Below, piece after piece: positions 16,013 to 23,894 of a DNA stretch of 64,000 bases. A program made the translations under genes and the position numbers. Source of the stretch: Streptomyces sp. NRRL WC-3626 (GTDB taxonomy: Bacteria; Actinomycetota; Actinomycetes; Streptomycetales; Streptomycetaceae); contig NZ_JOCA01000013.1 in NCBI RefSeq assembly GCF_000718785.1, positions 122,809-186,808 of the forward strand, in the 5' to 3' direction. Under the pieces are notes generated by a model. The model saw only the letters and a list, made by a program, of their open reading frames with translations, searched no databases and had not been told where the DNA came from. Position 1 is the first letter of the stretch, and every line of letters begins with the position of its first letter.

Positions 16013-18688
16013 TCAGCGCACGCGCAGGATGCCGTGCGCGCCGCGTTCCGCGTCGCTCATGATGTGCGTGACGAACGGGTAGTCGCCGGCCTCGGGCAGG
16101 GTCAGCTCGACGAACCCGCCCGACGCGGGGGCGAGATCGAGGATCTGGGCGCCGCCGTGTTCCGTACCGCCCGGCCGCAGATCGTAGGCGCCTTCGCGGA
16201 ACACCGTGTCGAACTGGCCGCCCACGACGTGGAAGGCGCCGGGCAGGTTCGGTCCGGCCGTCAGCACCCAGATCCGTACGCGTTCACCGGTCCTCGCCGT
16301 CAGCGGGTCGTGGTCGTACTGGTTGGCGTAGCCGTTGAAGGCGACCATGTCGGGTTCCTTGGCGTTCACCTTCGCGGGGTCGGCGGTGCCGTTCTGCTCG
16401 CCGAGGTAGAACTCCGACTGCACCAGCAGGTATTCGCGGTCCACGCCCGGCAGACCGGGCGGGTCGACGACGACGGCGCCGAACATGCCGTTGGCAATGT
16501 GCAGGGACATCGGCATGGTCGAGCAGTGGTACATCCACACCCCGCTGCGGGTTGCGGTGAAGCGGTACGTCAGTGACTCGCCGGGCGGGATGGTGCGCAT
16601 CGGCTCGTCCGGCGCGAGCGATCCGGCGTGGAAGTCGACGGAGTGGCCGATGGTGCCGTCGTTGACGAGGGTGATCTCGAAGGTGTCGCCGACCCGGCCG
16701 CGCAGTACGGGGCCGGGGGCCGTTCCGTCGAAGGTCCACAGCGTCTGCCGTACGCCGGGGGCGACTTCGGCCCCGGCCTCCTTCACGGTGAGGGTGCGCT
16801 TGTGCACCCGGCCCTCGGCGGGCGGCAGTTGGGCGTCGCGGGCGGTGAAGCCGTCGGTGGGCGCCGCCATCGGGTCGAAGGCGTCGGCGGCGGAGTCGCC
16901 CGTGTTCTCGGACTCGGCGGTGTGGTGGTCGTGCGCGGTCGAGTCGTCCTGCGGGGCGGCCGCAGCGCCGGCGCCGGTGACCCGTACGCCGAAGACCATG
17001 CCCATCTGCCGGTGGCCGACCACCGAGCACCAGCCCTCCAGGTCCCGGCCGACGACGCCCGCGTCCAGCGTGGCCCGCTCGCCGGGGGCGACGCGGTCGG
17101 TGCGGGCGCCGGTCTCCAGGACCAGGTCGTGGGTGTCGGTGCCGGTGTTGTCCAGTTCGACCACCAGCCGGTCACCGGCGGGCACGTCGACGGAGGCCGG
17201 GGAGAAGCGCATGTTCCGTACCGTCACCTCGACCGTGGTCGTACGGCCGGTGGGCGTGACCTCGCCGCCGTCCGCGTTCGTGGCGGCGGACCGTTCGAGG
17301 ATCGGCAGCGACCGTACGTCCGCCGCGCCGCCGCCCGCGACGGCCAGCATCACCACGGCGAGCCCGAGGGCCACGCCCCCGAGGACGCGGTGCGGCCGCG
17401 CCTCGGCGGGTTCCGGCCCGGCCGTCCCCCCGCGGCGGCCGCGCAGGCCCCGGACGACCGTGAGCAGCAGCAGGACGAGGAAGTGCAGCAGCGTCACCAG
17501 CAGCAGGACGGAGCAGATCACCCGGACCACGGACGGCACCGGCAGGACGCAGAGCAGCAGCGCGGCGTTGGTCACGGTCAGCCGGGCGGGCCAGGCCCGT
17601 TCGAGTCCGGCGGTGGCGGCGCGTACGGCGGTGGGGCCGCCCCCGAGGACCACGGGGACGAGGAAGCTGAGCGCGCCGAGGAGTACTTGGGCGATCCAGC
17701 CGGCGGCGAGCGGTGCGGTGAGCAGCGAGGTGCGCTCCCCCACCGTGATCCAGGACGTCGTGGTGAGGAGGATGCCGGCCAGGAGCAGCAGGGACCCGGC
17801 GAGCCAGAGGCTGCCCGCGGCCACCGACCAGGCGGCGAAGGACCGCGGGGTCTTCGCGCGGGCCTCGCGTGCCCAGGGGACGCCGGCGACCACGAGCCCG
17901 GCGGCGTAGGTGACGACGCCGGGGGCGGCCAGCGGCGGGGGGCCGAGGAGGGTGGCGGCGACGGCCGCGCCGAGGCCGGCGAGCAGGACCGGGAGGGCGC
18001 GGCGTCCGGCCCGTTCCGCGCCGTCCGCGACGCGGGTGCGCAGCATCGTCGGCCACAGCGTGATCAGCGTGCCGGCGACGGTGAGGCCGACCCAGCCGAG
18101 CAGGTTGATCATCTCGTGGGCGAGCAGCAGCCGTTCGGGCAGGTCACCGCCGAGGGTGCCGCGGGCCATGACGACGCCCAGCGCGGCTCCGGCGGGCAAC
18201 AGGGTAGCGGCGGCTGTGTAGTAGCGCACGGTCATGGTGAACCGGCCGGGCAGGGCCCGCTTCAACAGCCGTACGAGCCATACGGCGTGGGCGGTGACGG
18301 CGGCCGCGACGAGGCCCGCGCCGGCGAGGACGACGGGCCACCGGTCGGTGTACATGCCGCCGATGACGGCGACGGCACCGGCGTTCAGACAGACCAGCCG
18401 CAGTGCGGCGGGGGCGCCCCGGTTCGCCTCCGGGAGCCGCAGTACGGACGCGGCGAAGTGACCCGACCAGATGACGACGGCGTTGGTGACCGCGCCGAGC
18501 AGCAGGGTGTGGACGAGCAGCCAGAAGGCGTGCGGCAGGAAGTGGTGGGCGCTCCCGACCACGGCGAACAGCGCGAGCCAGGCCACCACGACCGCGTTCA
18601 CGCCCAGATGCCACAGCGCGCGCGGGGAACGCCCGGGCGGCTTCGGGGCGGGGCCGCTCGCGGTGGGGGAGGACAGCTGCGTGGTCAC
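16013..18688 (-). CDS. Membrane-anchored copper nitrite reductase-type multicopper protein
   Basis: The 891-residue protein is a three-part fusion. Residues about 20-430 form about ten transmembrane helices. A cupredoxin domain follows (about 480-580) with THDLVLE and GWCSVVGHRQMGM, giving type 1 copper ligands. The C-terminal 280 residues are a NirK-type two-domain copper nitrite reductase: IGHSVDFH (type 1 and type 2 His), WMYHCSTMPMSLHIANGM (type 2 His, type 1 Cys, His and Met), GAFHVVGGQFD (catalytic-pocket His) and YPFVTHIMSDAERGAHG (type 2 His). Every ligand I expect is present, so nitrite to NO reduction on the outer face is likely. The GTG start overlaps the stop of the upstream gene (GTGA). 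The NirK fold is also seen in other multicopper oxidases, so the substrate is not proven. Confidence 0.9.
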   Translation of the reverse strand: MTTQLSSPTASGPAPKPPGRSPRALWHLGVNAVVVAWLALFAVVGSAHHFLPHAFWLLVHTLLLGAVTNAVVIWSGHFAASVLRLPEANRGAPAALRLVCLNAGAVAVIGGMYTDRWPVVLAGAGLVAAAVTAHAVWLVRLLKRALPGRFTMTVRYYTAAATLLPAGAALGVVMARGTLGGDLPERLLLAHEMINLLGWVGLTVAGTLITLWPTMLRTRVADGAERAGRRALPVLLAGLGAAVAATLLGPPPLAAPGVVTYAAGLVVAGVPWAREARAKTPRSFAAWSVAAGSLWLAGSLLLLAGILLTTTSWITVGERTSLLTAPLAAGWIAQVLLGALSFLVPVVLGGGPTAVRAATAGLERAWPARLTVTNAALLLCVLPVPSVVRVICSVLLLVTLLHFLVLLLLTVVRGLRGRRGGTAGPEPAEARPHRVLGGVALGLAVVMLAVAGGGAADVRSLPILERSAATNADGGEVTPTGRTTTVEVTVRNMRFSPASVDVPAGDRLVVELDNTGTDTHDLVLETGARTDRVAPGERATLDAGVVGRDLEGWCSVVGHRQMGMVFGVRVTGAGAAAAPQDDSTAHDHHTAESENTGDSAADAFDPMAAPTDGFTARDAQLPPAEGRVHKRTLTVKEAGAEVAPGVRQTLWTFDGTAPGPVLRGRVGDTFEITLVNDGTIGHSVDFHAGSLAPDEPMRTIPPGESLTYRFTATRSGVWMYHCSTMPMSLHIANGMFGAVVVDPPGLPGVDREYLLVQSEFYLGEQNGTADPAKVNAKEPDMVAFNGYANQYDHDPLTARTGERVRIWVLTAGPNLPGAFHVVGGQFDTVFREGAYDLRPGGTEHGGAQILDLAPASGGFVELTLPEAGDYPFVTHIMSDAERGAHGILRVR

Positions 18689-19818
18689 CGGATGTTCCTC
18701 GGGTCGGCGGGGACGGGATCGGGGGCAGGGCGTCGCGTGGCCGCCACGGAGGCCGTCGCCGCCGTCAGGAGGAAGAGCAGTACGGCGGTGATGTTGAGCA
18801 CCCCGCCGAGCTGCCACGCGCCCCGGATCCCCCGCAGGTCGCCGACGATGACGCGCAGGGCGAGGGAGCCGTGCAGCAGCCAGGCGGCCAGGGCGAGGCC
18901 GGGGTGGTAGGGCAGCGGGCGGCGCAGGACTGCGGGCAGGATGACGGGGGCGTGCGCCATGATCATCGACATCACGAAGCCGAGGAAGACGGCGTGCACG
19001 ACGGCGTCGTACCGGCTCCCCCCGGCCACCGGGCCGCCCAGCAGCCACAGGGCTCCGGCGAGGCCGAGCCACGCGTATCCGGCGAGCAGGCAGGCGGCGG
19101 AGAAACGGGGCAGGCCCGTGGAGCGCAGCAGCCGGCGGGCGACGTCGTGCACGACGAGCCAGGCGACCAGCGCGAGCAGGGCGGCGCCGAGGAGCAGGGT
19201 GCCCGTGGCCGGCCACATCAGGGTGGCGACGACACCGGTGGCGACGGCGCCGACGCAGGCCAGGAAGGCGGGTTCGGCGCGGGGTGCGAGGAGGGCCACC
19301 CGGGCGAGTTCCAGCCGCTCGCCCGCGATGGTCAGCACGAGGAACGCGGCCAGCCAGGGCAGCAGCCGCGGCACGTCGAGCCCGCCCAGCCACAGCAGCG
19401 CCGCCCCGAGCCCCGACACGGCCCCGGCGGCCTGCGCGACGAGGGCCGCACTCGGCTGCCGCCGCCAGAAGGCCAGGTACAGGGCGACGAGTACGGCGGT
19501 CCCGGCGACCAGCAGCAGCCGGGGAACGGCGGGATCGAGGGGGCTGAGCAGCAGCAGGCCCCCGGCGCCGAGCGCTCCGGGGGCCAGATAGGGCCAGCGC
19601 CCGCCGAGGGCGACGGCCCGCTCCAGTGCCACGAGCGTCCCGACGAACCCGAGGACCAGGAGGACGCCGTGCACCTGCGGGAGGCGGTCACCGGTGACGG
19701 GGGCGGGCAGCCCGAGCAGCAGCAGGGCGGCGTCGAGCCCGGCGAGCAGACAGACGCCGGCGGCCAGCAGCAGGGGCGCGCGGCGGGCGCCCGCACGGCG
19801 GGCGGCGTCGGCGGTCAC
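18685..19818 (-). CDS. Polytopic (about 12-helix) membrane protein of nitrite/NO island
   Basis: The 377-residue protein is almost entirely hydrophobic with about 12 helices. It shows HGVLLVLGFVGTLVALERAVALG near the N-terminus, FLVLTIAGERLELARVALL in the middle, and VVHAVFLGFVMSMIMAHAPVILPAVL towards the end, with conserved His residues in helices. This His pattern (HG...GF..., H..F.GF..SMI.AHAP) is the style of NnrS/heme-copper-like membrane proteins found beside denitrification genes. The GTG start overlaps the regulator's stop (GTGA) and its own stop overlaps the NirK start, so regulator, this gene and NirK are co-translated. Its job may be heme, copper or NO related. Confidence 0.85.
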   Translation of the reverse strand: MTADAARRAGARRAPLLLAAGVCLLAGLDAALLLLGLPAPVTGDRLPQVHGVLLVLGFVGTLVALERAVALGGRWPYLAPGALGAGGLLLLSPLDPAVPRLLLVAGTAVLVALYLAFWRRQPSAALVAQAAGAVSGLGAALLWLGGLDVPRLLPWLAAFLVLTIAGERLELARVALLAPRAEPAFLACVGAVATGVVATLMWPATGTLLLGAALLALVAWLVVHDVARRLLRSTGLPRFSAACLLAGYAWLGLAGALWLLGGPVAGGSRYDAVVHAVFLGFVMSMIMAHAPVILPAVLRRPLPYHPGLALAAWLLHGSLALRVIVGDLRGIRGAWQLGGVLNITAVLLFLLTAATASVAATRRPAPDPVPADPRNIR

Positions 19819-20732
19819 CGGATCTCCCCCGGCTCGGTGCCTTCCCGCTCGGGGGCGTGCGACCCCGGGACGTCCGGCCCGGGAGCGTCCGGCCCAGGGG
19901 CATCCGGCCCGGGAGCGTCCGGCCCGGGAGCGTCCGGCCCGGGAACGTCCAGCCCAGGAGCCTCCGACCCGGGAGCCTCCACCCCAGCAGCACCATGCCT
20001 GGCGCCACCCGCCCCGGGCGCGTCCCAGCCGAGAACATCCGCCCCCGCGTCCTCCATCTCGGCGGTGCCGAGATGGAGCAGGCAGGCGTCCGGGGTGGCG
20101 AAGGGGAGGAGTTCGACGTTCTGGGGGGTTTCGCCCAGGGAGTTCAGGGCCGCTCGGGCCAGGCCCTCGTGGACGCCGCAGATGACGCCGGGGTGTTCGC
20201 GGGCCGTCTCCACGAACGGGCAGCGTGGCAGGCGGACCCGGCGTGCCTCCGGGTCCGCCTCGGGGGCGAAGCCGATCTCCCCGAGAAGGTCCAGGAGGCG
20301 TTCGCGGGCCTCCCGGGGGTCCGGGGCGGCCTCCTGGCCGGAGGTCAGGACGCGCCCCCACTCCTCGCCCGCCGCGAGCGCGTCCCCGCGCGGGTCCGCG
20401 CTGGTACGGGCGATGCGCGCGGCGAGCACGGCGGCCAGTCCCGCGTACTCCCGGGCGGGCGACTCCTGCGGTGAGCGGGCCCGGTAGCGCCACGCCGGGC
20501 GGCCGCGTCCGGCGGGCGCGGACCGCTCCCGTACCGCCAGGCCGTCGTCCACCAGGGCGTCCAGATGCTCACGGACGGTGTTGACGTGCAGCGCGCACAC
20601 CTGGGCGAGCGCGCCGGCGGTCACGGGGGCGGCCTGGCCGCGCAGGTACTGCAGGACACCGCGCCGCTGCCGGGACAGCGGCACCCGGTTCGATCCGCTG
20701 CCGGGGAGCGGGCCGTTATTTTCCACGGTCAT
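19815..20732 (-). CDS. SufR-like winged-helix regulator with three conserved cysteines
   Basis: The 305-residue protein begins with a DNA-binding winged helix (residues about 18-85: LSRQRRGVLQYLRGQ, VTAGALAQVCALHVNTVREHLDALVDDGL, wing AGRGRPAWRYRA). The middle domain carries LPRCPFVETAREHPGVICGVHEGL and later PDACLLHLG. The Cys-x13-Cys...Cys pattern followed by a His is the signature of Fe-S cluster-sensing SufR-type regulators. An Fe-S cofactor would let it sense NO or redox state, fitting its position next to nitrite/NO genes and divergent from the hemerythrin gene. The last 65 residues are a species-specific tail with PGPDA repeats. It is the first gene of the minus-strand operon. Confidence 0.88.
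   Translation of the reverse strand: MTVENNGPLPGSGSNRVPLSRQRRGVLQYLRGQAAPVTAGALAQVCALHVNTVREHLDALVDDGLAVRERSAPAGRGRPAWRYRARSPQESPAREYAGLAAVLAARIARTSADPRGDALAAGEEWGRVLTSGQEAAPDPREARERLLDLLGEIGFAPEADPEARRVRLPRCPFVETAREHPGVICGVHEGLARAALNSLGETPQNVELLPFATPDACLLHLGTAEMEDAGADVLGWDAPGAGGARHGAAGVEAPGSEAPGLDVPGPDAPGPDAPGPDAPGPDAPGPDVPGSHAPEREGTEPGEIR
19856..19990 (-). repeat. 15-bp tandem repeat encoding PGPDA units
   Basis: About eight to nine copies of a 15-bp unit (GGGAGCGTCCGGCCC with variants) lie at the 3' end of the regulator gene. The repeat keeps frame and yields APGPDAPGPD-type sequence. Confidence 0.88.
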
Positions 20733-20806
20733 GTCCGTACTATATTGCAGCCAAGGCCCTGAACCGATCGGGGACGGGCTGTCGACCGCTGGGAGGACGT
20801 CCCCTC
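20733..20806. promoter_or_regulatory. Divergent promoter region, regulator / hemerythrin
   Basis: Only 74 bp separate the divergent genes. The stretch GTACTATATTGCAG at about 20736-20749 is AT-rich and unlike the surroundings, and probably holds the -10 elements and the regulator's operator. I cannot define the exact site. Confidence 0.45.
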
Positions 20807-21592
20807 ATGAGCACTCTGACCATCGCCACGGACCCCGAGGACGCGACCGCCGCCGAAGCCGTTCAGGCGCATCACACACAGCTGGCCGGTGAACTGGCCG
20901 GGCGGGTCACCATGCTGGTGACGGCGGCGGAGAAGGACCCGGCCACGGCCGACGGGATCCGCTCCGGACTGGTCGCCTTCTGCGACCGGGACCTGCTGCC
21001 GCACGCCACCGCCGAGGAGAGCGCCCTCTACCCCGTCGCCCGCGAACTGCCCGGCGCCCGCCTCCTCATCGACGGCATGCTCGCGGAGCACCGCAGGATC
21101 GGCGCGCTCGTGGACGCGTTGCGCGCGGCCGGTCCCGCGGCGCGGACGGCCGCCGACGCGCGGGCGCTGCAGGTGCTGTTCGAGGAGCACGTGGAGAAGG
21201 AGAACGGCCTGATCCTGCCGCTGCTCGCCGGCGCCCCGGACGTCTCACTGGCCGGGCTGCTGGGCGGCATGCACGAACTGCTCGGCGGCGGCGAGGACGA
21301 GGAGGCCGCGTCCGGTGAGGGCGGCGGCTGCGGCGGCACCTGCGGCTGCGGCGGGTCGGACGACACCGACGTGCCCGAACTCGACGTCCGGGACGTCCCG
21401 CACTCGCTGCGGCACGCCACCGTCTTCGGCGCGCTGGAGGCCGTACCCGCCGGGCGGGCCATGGTGCTCGTGGCACCGCACGACCCGCTGCCGCTGCTGC
21501 GGCAGATCGAGGGCCGGCACCCCGGTGTATTCGCGGTGGACTACCGCGAGCGCGGTCCCGAGGCGTGGCGGCTGCTGTTCACGCGCCGCTGA
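20807..21592 (+). CDS. Hemerythrin-domain protein fused to DUF2249
   Basis: Residues about 15-150 form a four-helix hemerythrin domain with the expected metal ligands: QAHHTQL, LLPHATAEESALYP (H...E), LAEHRRIGAL and LFEEHVEKENGLILPLL (H...E). A Gly/Cys-rich hinge follows (CGGTCGCGG, four Cys in 15 residues), then a DUF2249 domain (about 185-261: PELDVRDVPHSLRHATVFGALEAVPAG...LLRQIEGRHPGVFAVDYRERGPEAWRLLF). The diiron site would bind O2 or NO; DUF2249 modules recur in denitrification and NO-stress loci. Divergent from the Fe-S regulator, so probably its target. The hinge Cys could bind metal, but this is inference. Confidence 0.9.
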   Translation: MSTLTIATDPEDATAAEAVQAHHTQLAGELAGRVTMLVTAAEKDPATADGIRSGLVAFCDRDLLPHATAEESALYPVARELPGARLLIDGMLAEHRRIGALVDALRAAGPAARTAADARALQVLFEEHVEKENGLILPLLAGAPDVSLAGLLGGMHELLGGGEDEEAASGEGGGCGGTCGCGGSDDTDVPELDVRDVPHSLRHATVFGALEAVPAGRAMVLVAPHDPLPLLRQIEGRHPGVFAVDYRERGPEAWRLLFTRR

Positions 21593-21654
21593 ACTTCCCC
21601 GCCGGTCCCGGAGATTCGGGGTTTCAACCGGATTTCCGGGGCCAGACGGAAAGC

Positions 21655-21948
21655 ATGTCCCCTCGATATCGCACGCATTCCAACTCCGCGGGGACGGTCG
21701 TCGCGGTGATCGCGGACATCATGGCCGTCATTCTCGGACTGTGGATTCTGATGTATCTGCTGGACGCCAACCGGGCCAACGACCTGGTGCAGTTCGTCCA
21801 CAATGCGGCCAACTGGCTGGCAGGCTGGTCGCGTGACCTGTTCACCTTCGACGAGGCGTGGGCGCGGGTGGTCTTCGGCTACGGGCTCGCCGCGGTCGTC
21901 TATCTGGTCATCGGCCACGCCGTGGCAGGGCGGCTGCGCCGCCACTGA
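21655..21948 (+). CDS. Small two-helix membrane protein
   Basis: The 97-residue protein has two hydrophobic helices (about 14-38, VVAVIADIMAVILGLWILMYLL, and 70-90, VVFGYGLAAVVYLVIGHAVAG) with a loop containing NDLVQFVHNAANWLAGWSRDLF between. It resembles small Streptomyces membrane proteins of unknown role. The ATG at 21655 is preceded by GGAAAG. A strong terminator follows. Confidence 0.8.
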   Translation: MSPRYRTHSNSAGTVVAVIADIMAVILGLWILMYLLDANRANDLVQFVHNAANWLAGWSRDLFTFDEAWARVVFGYGLAAVVYLVIGHAVAGRLRRH

Positions 21949-21980
21949 GTCCCGGCGGGTGCGGGTGGTTCGTGGTTGCT

Positions 21981-22050
21981 CGCGCAGTTCCCCGCGCCCC
22001 TTTCGCGTTGGTCCAGTGGACCTGCCCAAAGGGGCGCGGGGAACTGCGCG
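21981..22050. terminator. Bidirectional terminator / REP palindrome
   Basis: CGCGCAGTTCCCCGCGCCCC + TTT (21981-22003) and its perfect reverse complement (22028-22050) form a 23-bp stem between convergent genes. The right arm with its flank (through GACCAGCCCC) is identical over 31 bp to a segment inside the PRTase-StiP gene at 59677-59707. Confidence 0.88.
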
Positions 22051-22080
22051 ACCAGCCCCCGACTACCCGCACCCACCGGC

Positions 22081-23157
22081 TCAGGCGAGAGCGCAGCAGT
22101 CCGGGTCCAGCCCCCTGGGCAGGTGCTCGCCGCCGAAGACCGCGCAGGTCGCCTCGTGGCCGCCGAGCGCGGCGACCGCCAGCAGCAGTGAGCCGGCCGT
22201 CCAACTGGTCAGCTCGCGCGGCCAGACGGCGTCGTCGTCGAAGACGTAGCCCGTCCAGTACAGGCCGGTCTCCGGATCGCGCAGATGCTGGATCGACTGG
22301 AGCACCTCCAGCGCACGGTCGGACTCGCCCATCGCCCAGAGCGCCAGGGCGAGTTCGGCCGACTCCCCGCCGGTCACCCAGGGGTTGGGCACCACACAGC
22401 GGACCCCGAGTCCGGGGACCACGAACCGGTCCCAGCCCTCCTCGATACGGGCCTTGGCCTCCGCGCCGGTGAGCGCGCCGCCGAGCACCGGGTAGTACCA
22501 GTCCATCGAGTAGCGGTCCTTGTCGAGGAACCGCTCCGGGTGGTGCCCAATCGCGTGCCGCAGCGCGCCCACCGCCAACTCCCAGTCCGGCTGCGGCTCC
22601 TCACGCTGGTCGGCGATGGCGAGCGCGCAGCGCAGCGCGTGGTGGACGGAGGAGGAGCCGGTGAGCAGCGCGTCCCCGGTGGGGGTGCCGTCGTCGTCGC
22701 GCCGCCAGCCGATCTGCCCGCCGGCCTGCTGGAGCCGCAGGACGAACTCCACCGCCGCGTAGACGACCGGCCACATGCGGTCCAGGAACGTGTCGTCGCC
22801 GGTGGAGAGGTAGTGGTGCCAGACGCCCACGGCGATGTAGGCGACGAAGTTGGTCTCCCGGCCCCGGTCGGTGACGTCGAGCGGGTCGCCGTCGGCGTAG
22901 GCGGCGTACCAGGAGCCGTCCGCCAACTGGTGCCGGGCCAGCCACAGATAGGCCCGCTCGGCCGCCTCGTGCTCGCCCGCCGTGTCCAGTGCCATCGCGG
23001 CCTCGACGTGGTCCCACGGGTCGAGGTGGTGCCCGCGGAACCACGGGATCGCCCCGTCCCTCCGCTGCACGGCGAGAATGCCGGCGACGGTCGTGGCGGC
23101 CTCACCGGCCGTGAACACCCCGGGCAGGACGAGGTGTTCGGTCCGGGGTGTGGTCAC
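22081..23157 (-). CDS. Alpha/alpha-barrel protein (prenyltransferase-like / six-hairpin type)
   Basis: The 358-residue protein is a helical repeat: GILAVQRRDGAIPWFRG, WDHVEAAMALDTAGEHEAAERAYLWLARHQLADGSWYAAY, NFVAYIAVGVWHHYLSTGD, GGESAELALALWAMGESDRALEVL and ETGLYWTGYVFDDDAVWP. QxxDGxxPW and HQxxDGSW are QW-like motifs of the squalene-cyclase/prenyltransferase and six-hairpin glycosidase superfolds. It is often annotated prenyltransferase, but the acidic pair EEGWDRF/YVFDDDAVWP and the neighbouring sugar genes make a carbohydrate-active role just as likely. The GTG start overlaps the methyltransferase stop (GTGA). Third gene of the GT operon. Confidence 0.8.
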   Translation of the reverse strand: MTTPRTEHLVLPGVFTAGEAATTVAGILAVQRRDGAIPWFRGHHLDPWDHVEAAMALDTAGEHEAAERAYLWLARHQLADGSWYAAYADGDPLDVTDRGRETNFVAYIAVGVWHHYLSTGDDTFLDRMWPVVYAAVEFVLRLQQAGGQIGWRRDDDGTPTGDALLTGSSSVHHALRCALAIADQREEPQPDWELAVGALRHAIGHHPERFLDKDRYSMDWYYPVLGGALTGAEAKARIEEGWDRFVVPGLGVRCVVPNPWVTGGESAELALALWAMGESDRALEVLQSIQHLRDPETGLYWTGYVFDDDAVWPRELTSWTAGSLLLAVAALGGHEATCAVFGGEHLPRGLDPDCCALA

Positions 23158-23894
23158 GTGGCATCCGCCTCGGCGCGCGGGAGGTGCGGCTTGGTCGCGT
23201 ACGCCACGAAGCTCTTGCCGATCAGCGGGTTCAGCGCCTGCTCGGCCACCCGGGTGGCCAGCGGCTTCTTCATGATGTCCCAGACCAGCAGCTTGTGGTA
23301 CGCCCTGACCGGCAGGGCCTTGTCGTTGTCCACGCCGAACGCGCACTTCAGCCACCAGTACGGCGAGTGCAGCGCGTGCGCGTGATGGCTGCCGTACGGG
23401 CGCAGGCCCGCCCCGCGGATCTTGGCGAGGAGTTCGTCCGCCTTGTAGATGCGGATGTGGCCGCCCTCGACCTCGTGGTAGGCGTCGGACAGGGTCCAGC
23501 ACACCTTCTCCGGGCCGTAGCGCGGGACGGTGATGGCGATCCGGCCGCCGGGCTTGAGCACGCGCACCATCTCGGCGAGGACGCCCTTGTCGTCGGGGAT
23601 GTGCTCCATCACCTCGGAGATGATGACGACGTCGAAGGACTCGTCGGGGAAGGGCAGGGCGAGGGCGTCGCCCTCCATGGCGGTGGCGGTGGCCCCGGCG
23701 GGCGCCTCCCCGGCCTCCTTCATCGCCGCGAACCACTTGGCGACCTCGCGGATCTCCTCGCCGTTCTGGTCCAGCGCCACGACCTGCGCACCGCGCCGGT
23801 AACACTCGAACGCGTGCCGCCCGGCCCCGCACCCGAGGTCCAGAACACGGTCACCCGGCGCGAGCGGGAACCGGGAGAAGTCGACGGTCAGCAC
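23154..23894 (-). CDS. Class I SAM-dependent methyltransferase (Methyltransf_11 type)
   Basis: The 246-residue protein has motif I RVLDLGCGAGRHAFECYRRGA, motif II-like VVALDQNGEEI, SFDVVIISEVMEHIPDDKGVLAEMVRVLKPGGRIAITVPRYGPE (motifs III and post-III). The C-terminal half with EGGHIRIYKADELLAKIRGAGL is typical of methyltransferases acting on lipid or sugar intermediates. The GTG start lies inside the end of the glycosyltransferase frame (7-bp overlap) and its stop overlaps the next gene, so the three enzymes are made together. Acceptor unknown; a glycosylated lipid or small molecule would fit the neighbours. Confidence 0.9.
   Translation of the reverse strand: MLTVDFSRFPLAPGDRVLDLGCGAGRHAFECYRRGAQVVALDQNGEEIREVAKWFAAMKEAGEAPAGATATAMEGDALALPFPDESFDVVIISEVMEHIPDDKGVLAEMVRVLKPGGRIAITVPRYGPEKVCWTLSDAYHEVEGGHIRIYKADELLAKIRGAGLRPYGSHHAHALHSPYWWLKCAFGVDNDKALPVRAYHKLLVWDIMKKPLATRVAEQALNPLIGKSFVAYATKPHLPRAEADAT

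Noticed and set aside
22081..23157. Confident prenyltransferase or terpene cyclase assignment
   Set aside because: The helical barrel lacks the DxDD of class II cyclases, and the glycosyltransferase neighbours favour a carbohydrate-related role; left as fold only.
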